A stretch of DNA of 64,000 bases. It comes from Bacillota bacterium. Its GTDB lineage: Bacteria; Bacillota; Clostridia; Peptostreptococcales; Acidaminobacteraceae. The DNA is taken from contig JAOARG010000077.1 in NCBI GenBank assembly GCA_025210655.1, positions 1 to 64,000 of the forward strand, read 5' to 3'. A model generated the notes under the pieces. That model was given only the letters and a program-made list of their open reading frames with translations, was not told the DNA's origin and searched no databases. This document shows positions 44,816 through 53,801 of this stretch, one piece after another (position 1 is the stretch's first letter; the number at the start of each line of letters is the position of its first letter). A program made the position numbers and the translations under genes.

Positions 44816-46681
44816 ATGACGGGTATAAGTATATATATATCAGGATTGATAATTTCATTAGTATTTTCCTTTATTATTTTCATATATTCAGCAAAACATA
44901 TAAGGGTTAATGGAGCAAAGTATATAGCCCTATTATCAATTATAGTTTTTATTTGGTCCCTTGGATATATGTTTGAGATAATATCTGTTAGTCTGCAAGA
45001 TAAGATTTTCTGGGATAATATTCAGATGTTAGGAGGAGCCTTAGGAGCTTCTTGCGCTCTTTTTGCCATAGATTTTACTGAGATTAAAAGTAGGAAAATC
45101 AATAAGCTTAAATATTTGTTGCTCCTTGAGCCTATAATAATTTGGTCTCTTGCAAACATATTTAATCATAATGGATTTAGGCTAGAAGCTAAGCTAATAT
45201 TTTCTGGAGATATATCCGCCTTAACATACGGTTTTGGATACCTTTCTGCAATTGATTTTATTTATGGCTATAGTATGTATTTCTTATTTGTATTTCTAAT
45301 CCTGAGATATATGAGAAAATCCAGTAAGTTGTATACAAGTCAGACTCTTGTTATTGTAACGGGTATGACTGTAGTAACTTTAGGATTTACATTGATGCTA
45401 ATGGGATATGGTCCAGTATACTTCAGAGACCCAACCCCTATTACATTTACAGTCCTGAACTTATCACTTACTTATAGTACTTTTGGAAAAAAACTATTTG
45501 ATGTGGTTCCTATAGCTAGACATACACTTTTTGAGACCCTTGATGAAGGAATTCTTGTAATAGGGAAAAATATGAATGTAATTGATGGTAATAAATATTT
45601 TAAGTTTATTTTTGATATAGATGATATATTCTCCATTGATATTGATAAGTTTTTAGAAAAATATCATTTTTCAATTGGGGACAATGGAAGTAAAATTGAA
45701 CTTTTTCAGGATAAGATTATCAATGTTAGGACGGTTGAATTAATTGGAAATACAGGTTTTATGGGATATATGCTGATATTTTCAGATGTTTCTGATGAAA
45801 TGAAACTTCGCAGGACAGTGGAGACAAGTGAAGAAAATTATAGAAATATAGCTGAAAATTCCAATGATGGTATATTTATTATTCAAAGTGGAGATATTAA
45901 ATATATCAATGGAAAGGTTCAGGAAATATTAAAATATGATAAGGATTTTATTCTTTCCAGTAGATTTGTAGATTTTGTTAAAGATGATCAAATGGGTAAA
46001 GTCATGCTGAAGTATGATGAAAAGATTGAAAGAAAAAAAGTGGAAACAAGGTATAATACGGTACTAGTTGATGCTAATGGACAGGATGTAGACGTTGAAA
46101 TAAATAGTACGATGACGACATTCTATGGAAAAGAAGCTGTACTTGGTTATATAAGGGATATTACTGAGATGAAAAAACAAAACAGTATTATTGAAAAGCT
46201 AGCAAAAATAGATTCACTTACTGAAATCTATAACAGGGGATATTTTTTTAGTATGGTAAAAGACTTGCTAAGGGAAGAAAAGTGTAATTACTGGCTAGCA
46301 ATGATTGATATAGATTTTTTTAAAAGTATTAATGATAGGTATGGTCATATAGTTGGTGATGAGATTCTAAAGAAATTTGCGTCTTTTATCGATGACCAAC
46401 TGGAATACGATATAGTTTTTGGTCGTTTTGGCGGAGAGGAATTTTCCATATTTAGTCGAACAGATACGGGATACAATCCATATGATTATTTAAATAGCTT
46501 AAGGACCAGTGTTATGGATCATATATTTGACACTAGTAAAGGTGAAGTAAAGATTACCATCAGTGTTGGATACAGTCTCTCTATGGATAATTGCGAAGCT
46601 ATAGAAGAAGTAATAAAAAGAGCTGACAAAGCCCTTTATCAAGCGAAAAGAAATGGTAGAAATCGTACAGAGGGTCTGTAA
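44816..46681 (+). CDS. 7TM-PAS-PAS diguanylate cyclase
   Basis: 621 residues. Seven hydrophobic helices (about 5-215) match the N-terminal 7TM module of sensor kinases. Two PAS-like domains follow (about 235-330 and 335-455; the second has NSNDGIFIIQSGDIKYING and GYIRDITEMKKQ), then a GGDEF domain (about 460-621) with the active motif GRFGGEEF near 540 and IDIDFFKSINDRYGH. The protein should make cyclic di-GMP. There is no EAL domain, unlike the sensor at 691. ATG 44816 has GGAGG at 44804-44808; an in-frame TTG just before it is ignored. Confidence 0.9.
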   Translation: MTGISIYISGLIISLVFSFIIFIYSAKHIRVNGAKYIALLSIIVFIWSLGYMFEIISVSLQDKIFWDNIQMLGGALGASCALFAIDFTEIKSRKINKLKYLLLLEPIIIWSLANIFNHNGFRLEAKLIFSGDISALTYGFGYLSAIDFIYGYSMYFLFVFLILRYMRKSSKLYTSQTLVIVTGMTVVTLGFTLMLMGYGPVYFRDPTPITFTVLNLSLTYSTFGKKLFDVVPIARHTLFETLDEGILVIGKNMNVIDGNKYFKFIFDIDDIFSIDIDKFLEKYHFSIGDNGSKIELFQDKIINVRTVELIGNTGFMGYMLIFSDVSDEMKLRRTVETSEENYRNIAENSNDGIFIIQSGDIKYINGKVQEILKYDKDFILSSRFVDFVKDDQMGKVMLKYDEKIERKKVETRYNTVLVDANGQDVDVEINSTMTTFYGKEAVLGYIRDITEMKKQNSIIEKLAKIDSLTEIYNRGYFFSMVKDLLREEKCNYWLAMIDIDFFKSINDRYGHIVGDEILKKFASFIDDQLEYDIVFGRFGGEEFSIFSRTDTGYNPYDYLNSLRTSVMDHIFDTSKGEVKITISVGYSLSMDNCEAIEEVIKRADKALYQAKRNGRNRTEGL

Positions 46682-46691
46682 GGGCATAATA

Positions 46692-46720
46692 TTGTTTTAA
46701 TCCCTATAGTATGATAGAAT
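46692..46720 (+). promoter_or_regulatory. Promoter abutting the TetR gene
   Basis: TTGTTT (46692-46697), 17 bases, TAGAAT (46715-46720). The start codon ATG is at 46727, seven bases after the -10 box, where transcription would be expected to begin. CCCTATAGTATGATAG overlaps the spacer and could be an operator. Confidence 0.5.
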
Positions 46721-46726
46721 CAGGGC

Positions 46727-47284
46727 ATGAATAAGAGAAAAAAAGAGATAATAGACTTATCAATTAAATATCTTAGAAAATATGGTTTTGACAGTTTTTC
46801 TTTCCAAGACATTGCTAAAGAATTAGGCATTGCAAAGGCAAGTATACATTATCATTTTCCAAGTAAGGAGGATTTATTAAATGGTGTTCTTGACGAGATA
46901 AAACTGGGACTTATTGCAATCAGAAGTGAGTTAAGGGTAGTTGACCAAAATACCCAAAAGCTTAAGCGTTTTTTTGAAATTATGATAACCCTGAATCCAA
47001 AGGAATTTATTTGTCCAATTTCATCATTACAGGCGGAGTATTTCGTATTCAGTGAAGAAATTCAAGATAAAATCAGAGACATTAGTAAAACTGAAATTGG
47101 GATTATTTCTGAAATTCTTGAAACAGGTAGGGATGAAGGGGAGTTTGTATTTACATCAAGCCCTGAAGAGGAAGCTAAAATACTTCTATCTTCATATAAG
47201 GGATTTCTTTTATATTCTAGGGCACTAGAAAAAGAAGTAGAAGATGATTTGATAGAGAGATTAGTAGAAAAATTATTAAAGTAA
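46727..47284 (+). CDS. TetR-family transcriptional regulator
   Basis: 185 residues. The N-terminal HTH is typical: FSFQDIAKELGIAKASIHYHFPSKEDLL (residues 24-51). The C-terminal ligand-binding part is all helical and resembles the YcdC/AcrR side of the family, with no clear ligand. No good ribosome site precedes ATG 46727, and a promoter lies right before it, so the message may be leaderless. The target is not obvious: no transporter is adjacent, and the neighbours are the GGDEF gene and a phosphatase. Confidence 0.88.
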   Translation: MNKRKKEIIDLSIKYLRKYGFDSFSFQDIAKELGIAKASIHYHFPSKEDLLNGVLDEIKLGLIAIRSELRVVDQNTQKLKRFFEIMITLNPKEFICPISSLQAEYFVFSEEIQDKIRDISKTEIGIISEILETGRDEGEFVFTSSPEEEAKILLSSYKGFLLYSRALEKEVEDDLIERLVEKLLK

Positions 47285-47400
47285 AATATAATGGGGATTT
47301 GGTCATTTTTAATGGTCGAATCCTTTAATATTTGTTATAATAACAGGGTGAAAGAGGCATATGCCATTTATACTCGTGTTCCCATGGGAGGTGTTTTCCT

Positions 47401-48492
47401 ATGAATAGGTTTTTAGAAATAGATGAAAAAAAATATGAGAGAATAATATGTATAAGTGATATTCATGGTGGATATGATACTTTTCAAAAATTGTTAAGTA
47501 AAATAGATTTCTCTGATGAAGATCTTTTAGTTTTACTTGGAGATAATGTCCAGAGGGGAAATAATAGTCATAAGGTTATGGAATATATAGAAGTATTAAA
47601 TAAGAAGGACAATGTTCTACTTATTCAAGGAAATCATGAATCATATATTTTATATTTACTCAGGGAAGAAAATGGAGCCAAGTTAATGAAACATTTGAGA
47701 AAAATATGGTATCCGTGTATCCTTAAATATTGGACCAGTGAAATTGGAGTAAATGTAAAAGAAGATTTTGATCCGGTATGGCTTCAAAAAGAAATAAAGA
47801 AGAGATATGGTAAGTATATTGATTTGATGAAGTCTATGTACTATGGGGCAGAATCAGAAAATTATATTTTTGTACATGCTGGAATAGATGTAGATAAGCC
47901 ATGGAAAGAATCAGATATTGATTCCCTTATGATTTCAAAGGAGTTTCAATATAAGAAGCATAATGAAGAAAAGAAAATAGTAGTTGGCCATTGGCCCACT
48001 AGTAATTATAGAAAAAACAGTCTGAAGTGCGACATTTTAGTGGATGAAAAAAATAGAATAATATCTATAGACGGTGGATTTGGTATAAAGACATTTGGAC
48101 AATTAAATGCATTTATAATAGATCCAAAAGAAGGCACATGGTATTCGGAAAGTGAAGACAATTTGAATAAAACCAATGTAAAACAGTCTAATACTATAAA
48201 GTTTGAAAAAATAGTAAAAGTTGATTGGAATGACAATAAAGTAAAAATATTAAATCGTGGAGTTGAGTTTACCTATTGTCAAAAGCTTAGTACAGGCGAG
48301 AAGTTTTATGTTAAGAATGAACTTATACTGAAAAAAAGAGACCTACTTATGTTAAAGGATGACTATATATCAAGATATCATCTAGTGAAAAAAGGTGAGT
48401 ATGTAAAAGAAATAAAGCGTATTGGGAAATTTGCTATAGCTAAGTATAGGGGAGAAGTAGGTTTAGTTCCTGTAAAATGCCTGGAAGATTAA
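47401..48492 (+). CDS. PPP-type metallophosphoesterase with C-terminal SH3-like region
   Basis: 363 residues. The calcineurin-like motifs run in order: ISDIHGGYDT (near 18), LLGDNVQRGNN (near 46), IQGNHESYI (near 80), then HAGID and VVGHWPTSN. The second motif has Gln where PPP phosphatases have the Asp of GDxVDRG, although the metal-binding first Asp is kept. Residues 255-363 form a separate beta-rich region ending in GEVGLVPVKC, like a bacterial SH3 fold. It may be a protein phosphatase or an Ap4A-hydrolase-like enzyme. GGAGGT precedes ATG 47401. Confidence 0.82.
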   Translation: MNRFLEIDEKKYERIICISDIHGGYDTFQKLLSKIDFSDEDLLVLLGDNVQRGNNSHKVMEYIEVLNKKDNVLLIQGNHESYILYLLREENGAKLMKHLRKIWYPCILKYWTSEIGVNVKEDFDPVWLQKEIKKRYGKYIDLMKSMYYGAESENYIFVHAGIDVDKPWKESDIDSLMISKEFQYKKHNEEKKIVVGHWPTSNYRKNSLKCDILVDEKNRIISIDGGFGIKTFGQLNAFIIDPKEGTWYSESEDNLNKTNVKQSNTIKFEKIVKVDWNDNKVKILNRGVEFTYCQKLSTGEKFYVKNELILKKRDLLMLKDDYISRYHLVKKGEYVKEIKRIGKFAIAKYRGEVGLVPVKCLED

Positions 48493-48495
48493 ATC

Positions 48496-48532
48496 ACTGA
48501 AAGAAATAGAACATTCTATTTCTTTTAGTGCT
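48496..48532 (+). terminator. Terminator after the phosphatase gene
   Basis: CACTGAAAGAAATAGA / TCTATTTCTTTTAGTG around ACAT. The T tract is interrupted (GCTTTACTATTTTTT). Confidence 0.7.
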
Positions 48533-48910
48533 TTACTATTTTTTGACCCTAAGTGTGCCATAGAAAACCTATTATACTGTGAAAGTAAATCCATTACGGG
48601 TCAATTTTTACGGGAGGATTCACTTGGCATTAGGGTCTTAGATAATAAGCAGGCTATGAAGTAACAGTTTTTCTCATGGAAGATGTGACTTATAATCAAA
48701 TAAACTGTAAATAAGTGATTATAGGTCATTAAGTTTTTAGTTTGTTTTTATGAACTTATTTTACGATTAGAATTTTACGCTTGGAAAATATCAGTGGTCG
48801 GATTACATAGTAATACACTTGACACAAGATTATGATTTTGAATATCTTGTATTAGACGTGAAAGTATAACTTGAATACTAGACACGAGTTCTTGTAAGAA
48901 CAGTACTAGA
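48533..48910. other. Gap between convergent genes; possible small RNA at its right end
   Basis: No open frame of note. On the plus strand TTGACA (48819-48824), 18 bases and TATCTT (48843-48848) could start a short transcript that would run through ACTAGACA repeats and the GTTCTTGTAAGAAC palindrome (about 48878-48905) into the hairpin at 48911-48945. ACAAGAT..ATCTTGT is an inverted pair inside the spacer. GGGAGGATTCACTTGG at 48612 looks like a ribosome site, but its frame stops after five codons. Nothing else recognised. Confidence 0.25.
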
Positions 48911-48945
48911 CAGGGGAAGTCTATTTAACGACTTCCCCCATTTCT
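48911..48945. terminator. Terminator between the gap and ppk
   Basis: CAGGGGAAGTC / GACTTCCCCC around TATTTAAC, then ATTTCTTTA. It ends immediately before the ppk stop codon and would serve ppk from the minus strand. It has the same loop as the terminator at 40961. Confidence 0.75.
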
Positions 48946-51000
48946 TTATGATTCCAAATACTTCTGAATCTTCTTATTAAACTGAGCTGAGTTAGAGTAT
49001 CTAAGGGAAGAAAGAATGTCCTGTGAAGATACTGTTCCTTTGGATATTTTTTCGTAACCATCTGAGCTAAGTAAATAACTTTGTTTGCTATCAGTTAAAT
49101 AGAGGGATAAGGTATTAAATATCCTTTCCTTTATTTCTTGAGATCTAATAGGAAACATTATTTCAAAACGTCTATTCAGGTTTCTAGGCATTAAATCAGC
49201 ACTTGATAAGTAAACTGTTTCTTGATTGTTGTTGTAGAAGTAAAATATTCTGCTGTGTTCAAGGAACTTACCTATGATGCTTATTACCTCGATATTTTCA
49301 CTCTGTTTTTTTACTCCAGGTACAAGACAGCATATCCCTCTTATTATAAGCTTTATTTTTACTCCTTCACGGGAAGCATTATATAACTTTTCTATTATCT
49401 CTTTATCAACCAGTGAGTTTACCTTTATAATAATTAGCCCCTTATTACCTTTTTTTGAGTGAGCAATTTCCCTGTCTATAAGGTCAATTATCTTATCCCT
49501 TAAAGCATATGGTGAAATAACCAATTTACTAGTCTTTGAAATATCCGAATATCCTGAGATCATATTAAAAAATAGTGATGCATCTGATCCTATTTCAGGT
49601 GATGAAGTGAACATGCCCATATCAGTATAAAGTTTTGCAGTTTGATCATTATAGTTTCCTGTACTTAAATGAACATATCTCCTGATTTTGTCACTTTCCT
49701 TTCTGATAATCAAGGTTATTTTAGAATGGGTTTTGTAACCAGGAAGACTGTATATAACGTGGCAGCCATTTTTCTCAAGTTCCTTAGCCCACAAAATATT
49801 GTTCTCTTCATCAAATCTTGCCTTAAGTTCTACAAGTACCGTTACTTGTTTTCCTTTTTCTGAAGCATTTTTTAGAGCTTTTATAATTGGAGAATTTCCA
49901 CTTACCCTGTAGAGGGTTTGCTTTATTGCCAGTACATTTGGATCATTGCTGGCCTTTTCAATCAAATCAATTACAGGATAAAAACTATCATAAGGGTGAT
50001 GAAGAAATATGTCTTTTCTAGATATTAAATCAAATATATCCTCTGTATCTGAAATCAACAGATTTTTAGGAGTATATGTTGGTGTAGAATGTTCAGAAAT
50101 ACTTTTCATAGCACATATTGAAAAATAATAAGTAGGGTCTATATCGAATTTTAGCTTGAAGATATAGTTTTTATCAATATCAATCATTTTCTCAAGAAAT
50201 TCTAGCAGTGTGTCAGATATATCATTGGGTACCTCAAGTCTTATTGGTTCACCCCATTTTCTTTTTTTAATACTTGACTCTATATCTGCAAGTAAGTCTT
50301 CCGCCTCATCTTCAAGTAAATCTAACTCGGCATTTCTTGTAATTCTGTAGACACTTGTCTCAAGGATGTTTTGACCTATAAACAACTTATCCAAATTGTT
50401 TATAACTAAATCTTCAAGTAGTATATAAGAAAAATTGTCACCTTCAGTAACAGGTATAACCCGGCTGATATTGCTAGGAATTTGGACAGTAGCAAATTTT
50501 AATAAATTATTAGATTCAAGTTCAATTACAATATTAAGACTTTTGTTTAGAACTAGGGGAAAAGGTCTACTTATATCTATTGCCATAGGTGTCAGAACTG
50601 GAAAAATACTATTCAGAAAAAAATCCTCAAGTTTATCCTTATTTTTTTTACTTAGATCAGCATACTGTACTTTGGATACAGATATGTTTGGAAGAAGCTT
50701 ATTGTGGAAGTCTTCAAGTATATCCTTAAGGTCAGCATAGTAATTTTTTATTTCTGGTATTATTTCATTTATTTGTTCTTCAGGGCTAAGGCCACTAATA
50801 TCTTTTTTAAAAAGGTTTGCAGTTTTTTGATCATTGAGTGAAGCGAATCTTACCATAAAGAACTCGTCAAGATTTGAAGCGGATATGGCAACAAACTTAA
50901 GTCTATCAAGTACCTTGAAAGATTCATTGGTAGACTCCATAAGAACCCTGTGATTGAACTTTATCCAGCTAAGTTCCCGGTTGTTATAAGTGAAGTTCAT
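48946..51000 (-). CDS. ppk: Polyphosphate kinase 1
   Basis: 684 residues, the standard length. The N-terminal domain starts NRELSWIKFNHRVL and has SNLDEFFMVR. The catalytic PLD-like domains contain LPGYKTHSKITLI (with the autophosphorylated His) and YVHLSTGNYNDQTAKLYTD, and later LEHSRIFYFYNN and SSADLMPRNLNRR. The enzyme polymerises the ATP gamma-phosphate into polyphosphate. Its ATG follows the ppx stop codon with no gap, and AGGAGG lies within the end of ppx, so the two are coupled. Confidence 0.96.
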   Translation of the reverse strand: MNFTYNNRELSWIKFNHRVLMESTNESFKVLDRLKFVAISASNLDEFFMVRFASLNDQKTANLFKKDISGLSPEEQINEIIPEIKNYYADLKDILEDFHNKLLPNISVSKVQYADLSKKNKDKLEDFFLNSIFPVLTPMAIDISRPFPLVLNKSLNIVIELESNNLLKFATVQIPSNISRVIPVTEGDNFSYILLEDLVINNLDKLFIGQNILETSVYRITRNAELDLLEDEAEDLLADIESSIKKRKWGEPIRLEVPNDISDTLLEFLEKMIDIDKNYIFKLKFDIDPTYYFSICAMKSISEHSTPTYTPKNLLISDTEDIFDLISRKDIFLHHPYDSFYPVIDLIEKASNDPNVLAIKQTLYRVSGNSPIIKALKNASEKGKQVTVLVELKARFDEENNILWAKELEKNGCHVIYSLPGYKTHSKITLIIRKESDKIRRYVHLSTGNYNDQTAKLYTDMGMFTSSPEIGSDASLFFNMISGYSDISKTSKLVISPYALRDKIIDLIDREIAHSKKGNKGLIIIKVNSLVDKEIIEKLYNASREGVKIKLIIRGICCLVPGVKKQSENIEVISIIGKFLEHSRIFYFYNNNQETVYLSSADLMPRNLNRRFEIMFPIRSQEIKERIFNTLSLYLTDSKQSYLLSSDGYEKISKGTVSSQDILSSLRYSNSAQFNKKIQKYLES

Positions 51001-52515
51001 TTAATCTACCTCCTGAATTACTAATTTTAATCCAAATGTGTTTTGGAAATAATGGATGCTTTTTTCTAGGAAATATTTTTCAAGTGCAATGTTTCCGCTG
51101 TGCTTTAATGTAATAATCATCTTCTTGTGTTTTAAAGTGATATCTTTTATTGAGATACGTTGTTTTTTCGATTTATCAAGTGAGTCAACTAGATTTTGTA
51201 TAGAAGCTAATTTAATTACAAGGAGTTTTTCTTCATTGGAAAAGCAACTATCAAGTATTTTAGCTTCTTCAGCATTGGATATAAAACTATTGATATTAAT
51301 ATGACCAATTAGATTTAAGTCCTTTGATGATAATCCTAAAATACTTAGATTTTTAATTTTCATAAAGGATGCATCTTCATAATTATTCATTTTAGTGAAC
51401 TTACCGATTTCATGAAGTATTATTGAAACTCTGAGGAGTTTCAAACTAGACTTAGGCAAGTGATATCTAGGCCTTAGGGCATTGAATATTTTTATACTCT
51501 TCTTTTCCAAATCATTTATGTGCATGGTTGAAGATTGATATCTTTTGGCGATATTTTTAGCTAAATCGATAATATCCTTGTCGAAATCTTCTCCGGGTAT
51601 TTTTACTAGAGTTCGGCTAATATAGTCAGAAATTATACCATCCCTTAAGGAAATACTAGGGATAAGAACTTTTTTTGGTGAAATGACATTGGTAAAGGTT
51701 TTAAAAATAGCATAGGATGAAAGGGTTTCATTATAGTTAAGACTGTTTTTAAAAAGAGCATCTTCAATCTTATGATTCTTGTCTAGAAGTGCCAAGTAGA
51801 ATTCTTCAAAATCTTCTGTATCCACTTCTGACTGATTATTAAAAAATAAACTACGGATTTTTTTGATTTCTCCACCAATTGCTATTAGGTTCTTGATATT
51901 TTTTCTTTTAAGGTACTTAATTATACTTTCCGTAGATGAGAAAATATAATCTTCCACAATTTCATGAAAATTTTCAGCAACTATAGGAGAGTCTTCCAGC
52001 ATATATTGTAGTCTTAATGGACCGATTTTCACCTCATAGTTGCGCATAAGTTTATTATTCTTATAAATTGTTATTTCTAGATTGCCTGAGCCAGCTTCTA
52101 CAATAATTACCCCTTCTTTTTTTAAGTCCTCATAATTTCTTATAGTATTGGAAAGGGAATGATATGTAAGGTATTTTTCAATAGTTTCTTCAAGAATCGA
52201 TACCCTGAAGCCAGTGCTCATAAAAATCTGATCAAGTACAAAAAGAGCGTTTTTAGCCTCTCTTATTGCACTTGTAGCTACTGCTTTATAATTTAGAACA
52301 TCATAATCGTTCATAAGTTTTTTAAAATATGTAAGGATGTCTATTGCATCCTCTATAGTTCTTGTTTTAATATAACCATTTTTGAAACTATCTTTTCCTA
52401 GATAAATATCTTTTCTTATATCTTCAAGAACTTCAATATTTCCATCGGAATCAAATTGTACTATTTTAAGTTTTATAGAGTGTGAGCCTATGTCTATTGA
52501 TGCGAATGATTTCAT
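51001..52515 (-). CDS. ppx: Exopolyphosphatase / guanosine pentaphosphatase, Ppx/GppA family
   Basis: 504 residues. The N-terminal actin-like fold has SIDIGSHSIKLKIVQF and, near 143, VEAGSGNLEITIY (phosphate loops). The C-terminal 190 residues look like the helical HD-type region (STMHINDLEKKSIKIF, ILHEIGKFTKMNN), here with HEIGKF in place of a strict HD motif. It degrades polyphosphate from the ends, opposing the ppk gene product. It is first in the ppx-ppk operon; AAGGAGG precedes the ATG (complement of 52513-52515). Confidence 0.92.
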   Translation of the reverse strand: MKSFASIDIGSHSIKLKIVQFDSDGNIEVLEDIRKDIYLGKDSFKNGYIKTRTIEDAIDILTYFKKLMNDYDVLNYKAVATSAIREAKNALFVLDQIFMSTGFRVSILEETIEKYLTYHSLSNTIRNYEDLKKEGVIIVEAGSGNLEITIYKNNKLMRNYEVKIGPLRLQYMLEDSPIVAENFHEIVEDYIFSSTESIIKYLKRKNIKNLIAIGGEIKKIRSLFFNNQSEVDTEDFEEFYLALLDKNHKIEDALFKNSLNYNETLSSYAIFKTFTNVISPKKVLIPSISLRDGIISDYISRTLVKIPGEDFDKDIIDLAKNIAKRYQSSTMHINDLEKKSIKIFNALRPRYHLPKSSLKLLRVSIILHEIGKFTKMNNYEDASFMKIKNLSILGLSSKDLNLIGHININSFISNAEEAKILDSCFSNEEKLLVIKLASIQNLVDSLDKSKKQRISIKDITLKHKKMIITLKHSGNIALEKYFLEKSIHYFQNTFGLKLVIQEVD

Positions 52516-52676
52516 AGTTTTTCCTCCTTGTGACTAAAAGTTTCCTTCATAGTAGGTTAAATACCTATATACCCTTAAAAATTGATTAATAATCTCTTAA
52601 ATTTTTCCAATATCCTTGATTAGAGAAGCCTGAGGAATTATAATTAGTTGACTGAAAAAGAACGGTAGGTGGAAGA

Positions 52677-53411
52677 ATGAATTTGATATTTTGGGGTTCT
52701 GAGAATGTAGGACGTACTTTCCATGTATTTTCCCTAGAACATTTTTTAGGAGTGGCATTTGTTGCCCTGCTAATATTGATAATAAGATATTTTGGAGACA
52801 AGCTTTTTACTAAAGACAAGGCGGTCAGATATACTATAGCTTTTGTAATGTTTATGCAGCAATTTTTACTTTATCTCTGGTATATATCAAGTGGAAGTTT
52901 TTCCTTGGCTGAATCACTTCCCTTATATACATGTAGAATAGCTATACTCCTTTCCATAGTAATGTTAATTAAGAAAAGTTATAAAATCTTTGAATTAGTG
53001 TATTTCTGGGGAATAGTAGGGGGAATAATTGCCCTTATCACACCAGACACATCATCATTTGCATTTCCACATTTGATGTTTGACCAATATTTTCTTGGAC
53101 ACGGATTTTTACTTGCAGGAATATATTACATGATGAGATTACACGGATTTAGGGTGAAAAAGAGTTCACTAAAAAAGACTTTTATGATTACAATAATCTA
53201 TACCTTATGTATAATACCAATTAATTTCCTAGTCGGAGGGAATTATTCATATCTGAGTGGAAAACCAAGTTCCAAAACATTATTGGATTTGTTGCCAGTA
53301 TATCCATATTATGTTCCTATATTTATAGGAATAATGTTTTTCTTTTTCTATTTGGCTTATCTGCCTTTTAGGGAAAGTAAAACTGAAGATGTACAGGTGT
53401 TGGTGGATTAG
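52677..53411 (+). CDS. YwaF/TIGR02206-type integral membrane protein
   Basis: 244 residues with seven hydrophobic segments. The family features are F.GSENVGRTFHVFSLEHF at the start, a LPLYTCRIA segment near 84, a region GGIIALITPD, and FPHLMFDQYFLGHGFLLAGIYYM. Gene-order evidence for a role is lacking. AGGTGG stands before ATG 52677, and a terminator follows at 53471. It is transcribed divergently from ppx. Confidence 0.85.
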   Translation: MNLIFWGSENVGRTFHVFSLEHFLGVAFVALLILIIRYFGDKLFTKDKAVRYTIAFVMFMQQFLLYLWYISSGSFSLAESLPLYTCRIAILLSIVMLIKKSYKIFELVYFWGIVGGIIALITPDTSSFAFPHLMFDQYFLGHGFLLAGIYYMMRLHGFRVKKSSLKKTFMITIIYTLCIIPINFLVGGNYSYLSGKPSSKTLLDLLPVYPYYVPIFIGIMFFFFYLAYLPFRESKTEDVQVLVD

Positions 53412-53470
53412 TTTAGCATCAACAGAGATAATAGTATAGTTATATCGATTTTATATTTTAGTAGTTATTT

Positions 53471-53502
53471 AGACCTAGATTTATTTTAGGTCTGTTTTTT
53501 TT
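53471..53502 (+). terminator. Terminator after the YwaF-like gene
   Basis: AGACCTAGA..TTTTAGGTCT followed by T8. Nearly the same hairpin (AGACCTGAA..TTTGGGTCT) ends the clpB region at 57130. Confidence 0.82.
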
Positions 53503-53506
53503 GCTG

Positions 53507-53675
53507 AAAAGGGGAATTTCAAAGCTGTTACTTTGAAGGGGAAGAGGGGAAAAGGAAGTTCTTTAAGTTCTTAAGAGCTTTACTTGTTTAGTTCTTAACC
53601 TTTTCCCCTAGCTTTTGTTTTACAAAAGTGATTCCCCCAGCACAGATAAAGTAATGTGCGATTCCCCTTTTTTCC
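53507..53675. repeat. GGGGAATC multi-hairpin element, compact copy 1
   Basis: Order: AAAAGGGGAAT, hairpin TTTCAAAG..CTTTGAA, GGGGAAGAGGGGAAAAGG, a 50-base centre (TTAAGTTCTTAAGAGC..GTTCTTAA), CCTTTTCCCCTAG, hairpin CTTTTG..CAAAAG, GATTCCCCCAG, hairpin CACA..TGTG, CGATTCCCCTTTT. The outer and inner G-rich strings pair with the C-rich strings. With the terminator before it, this copy is almost identical to 57130-57335. The rest of the 390-bp gap holds the clpB-operon promoter. Confidence 0.85.
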
Positions 53676-53744
53676 AATTTAGCTTTTTCAACATATTGAA
53701 AAAAACTAGCTACAATCAGAATCGAAAAATTCGTAGATTGAATT

Positions 53745-53783
53745 AATAATACGCTTGACGAATTATTTAAAAAGTGCTAAATT
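53745..53783 (+). promoter_or_regulatory. Promoter with palindromic operator for the RHH-clpB operon
   Basis: TTGACG (53755-53760), 17 bases, TAAATT (53778-53783). The -35 box is embedded in the palindrome AATAATnCG-N5-CGnATTATT (53745-53767), a good candidate site for the ribbon-helix-helix protein encoded next. There is no CIRCE inverted repeat (TTAGCACTC type) here. Confidence 0.65.
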
Positions 53784-53801
53784 AAAGATAGGAGGTGTAC
53801 T

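Noticed and set aside
53684..53801. CIRCE or CtsR heat-shock operator upstream of clpB
   Set aside because: Neither the TTAGCACTC inverted repeat nor a CtsR heptanucleotide direct repeat was found; a different palindrome is present.
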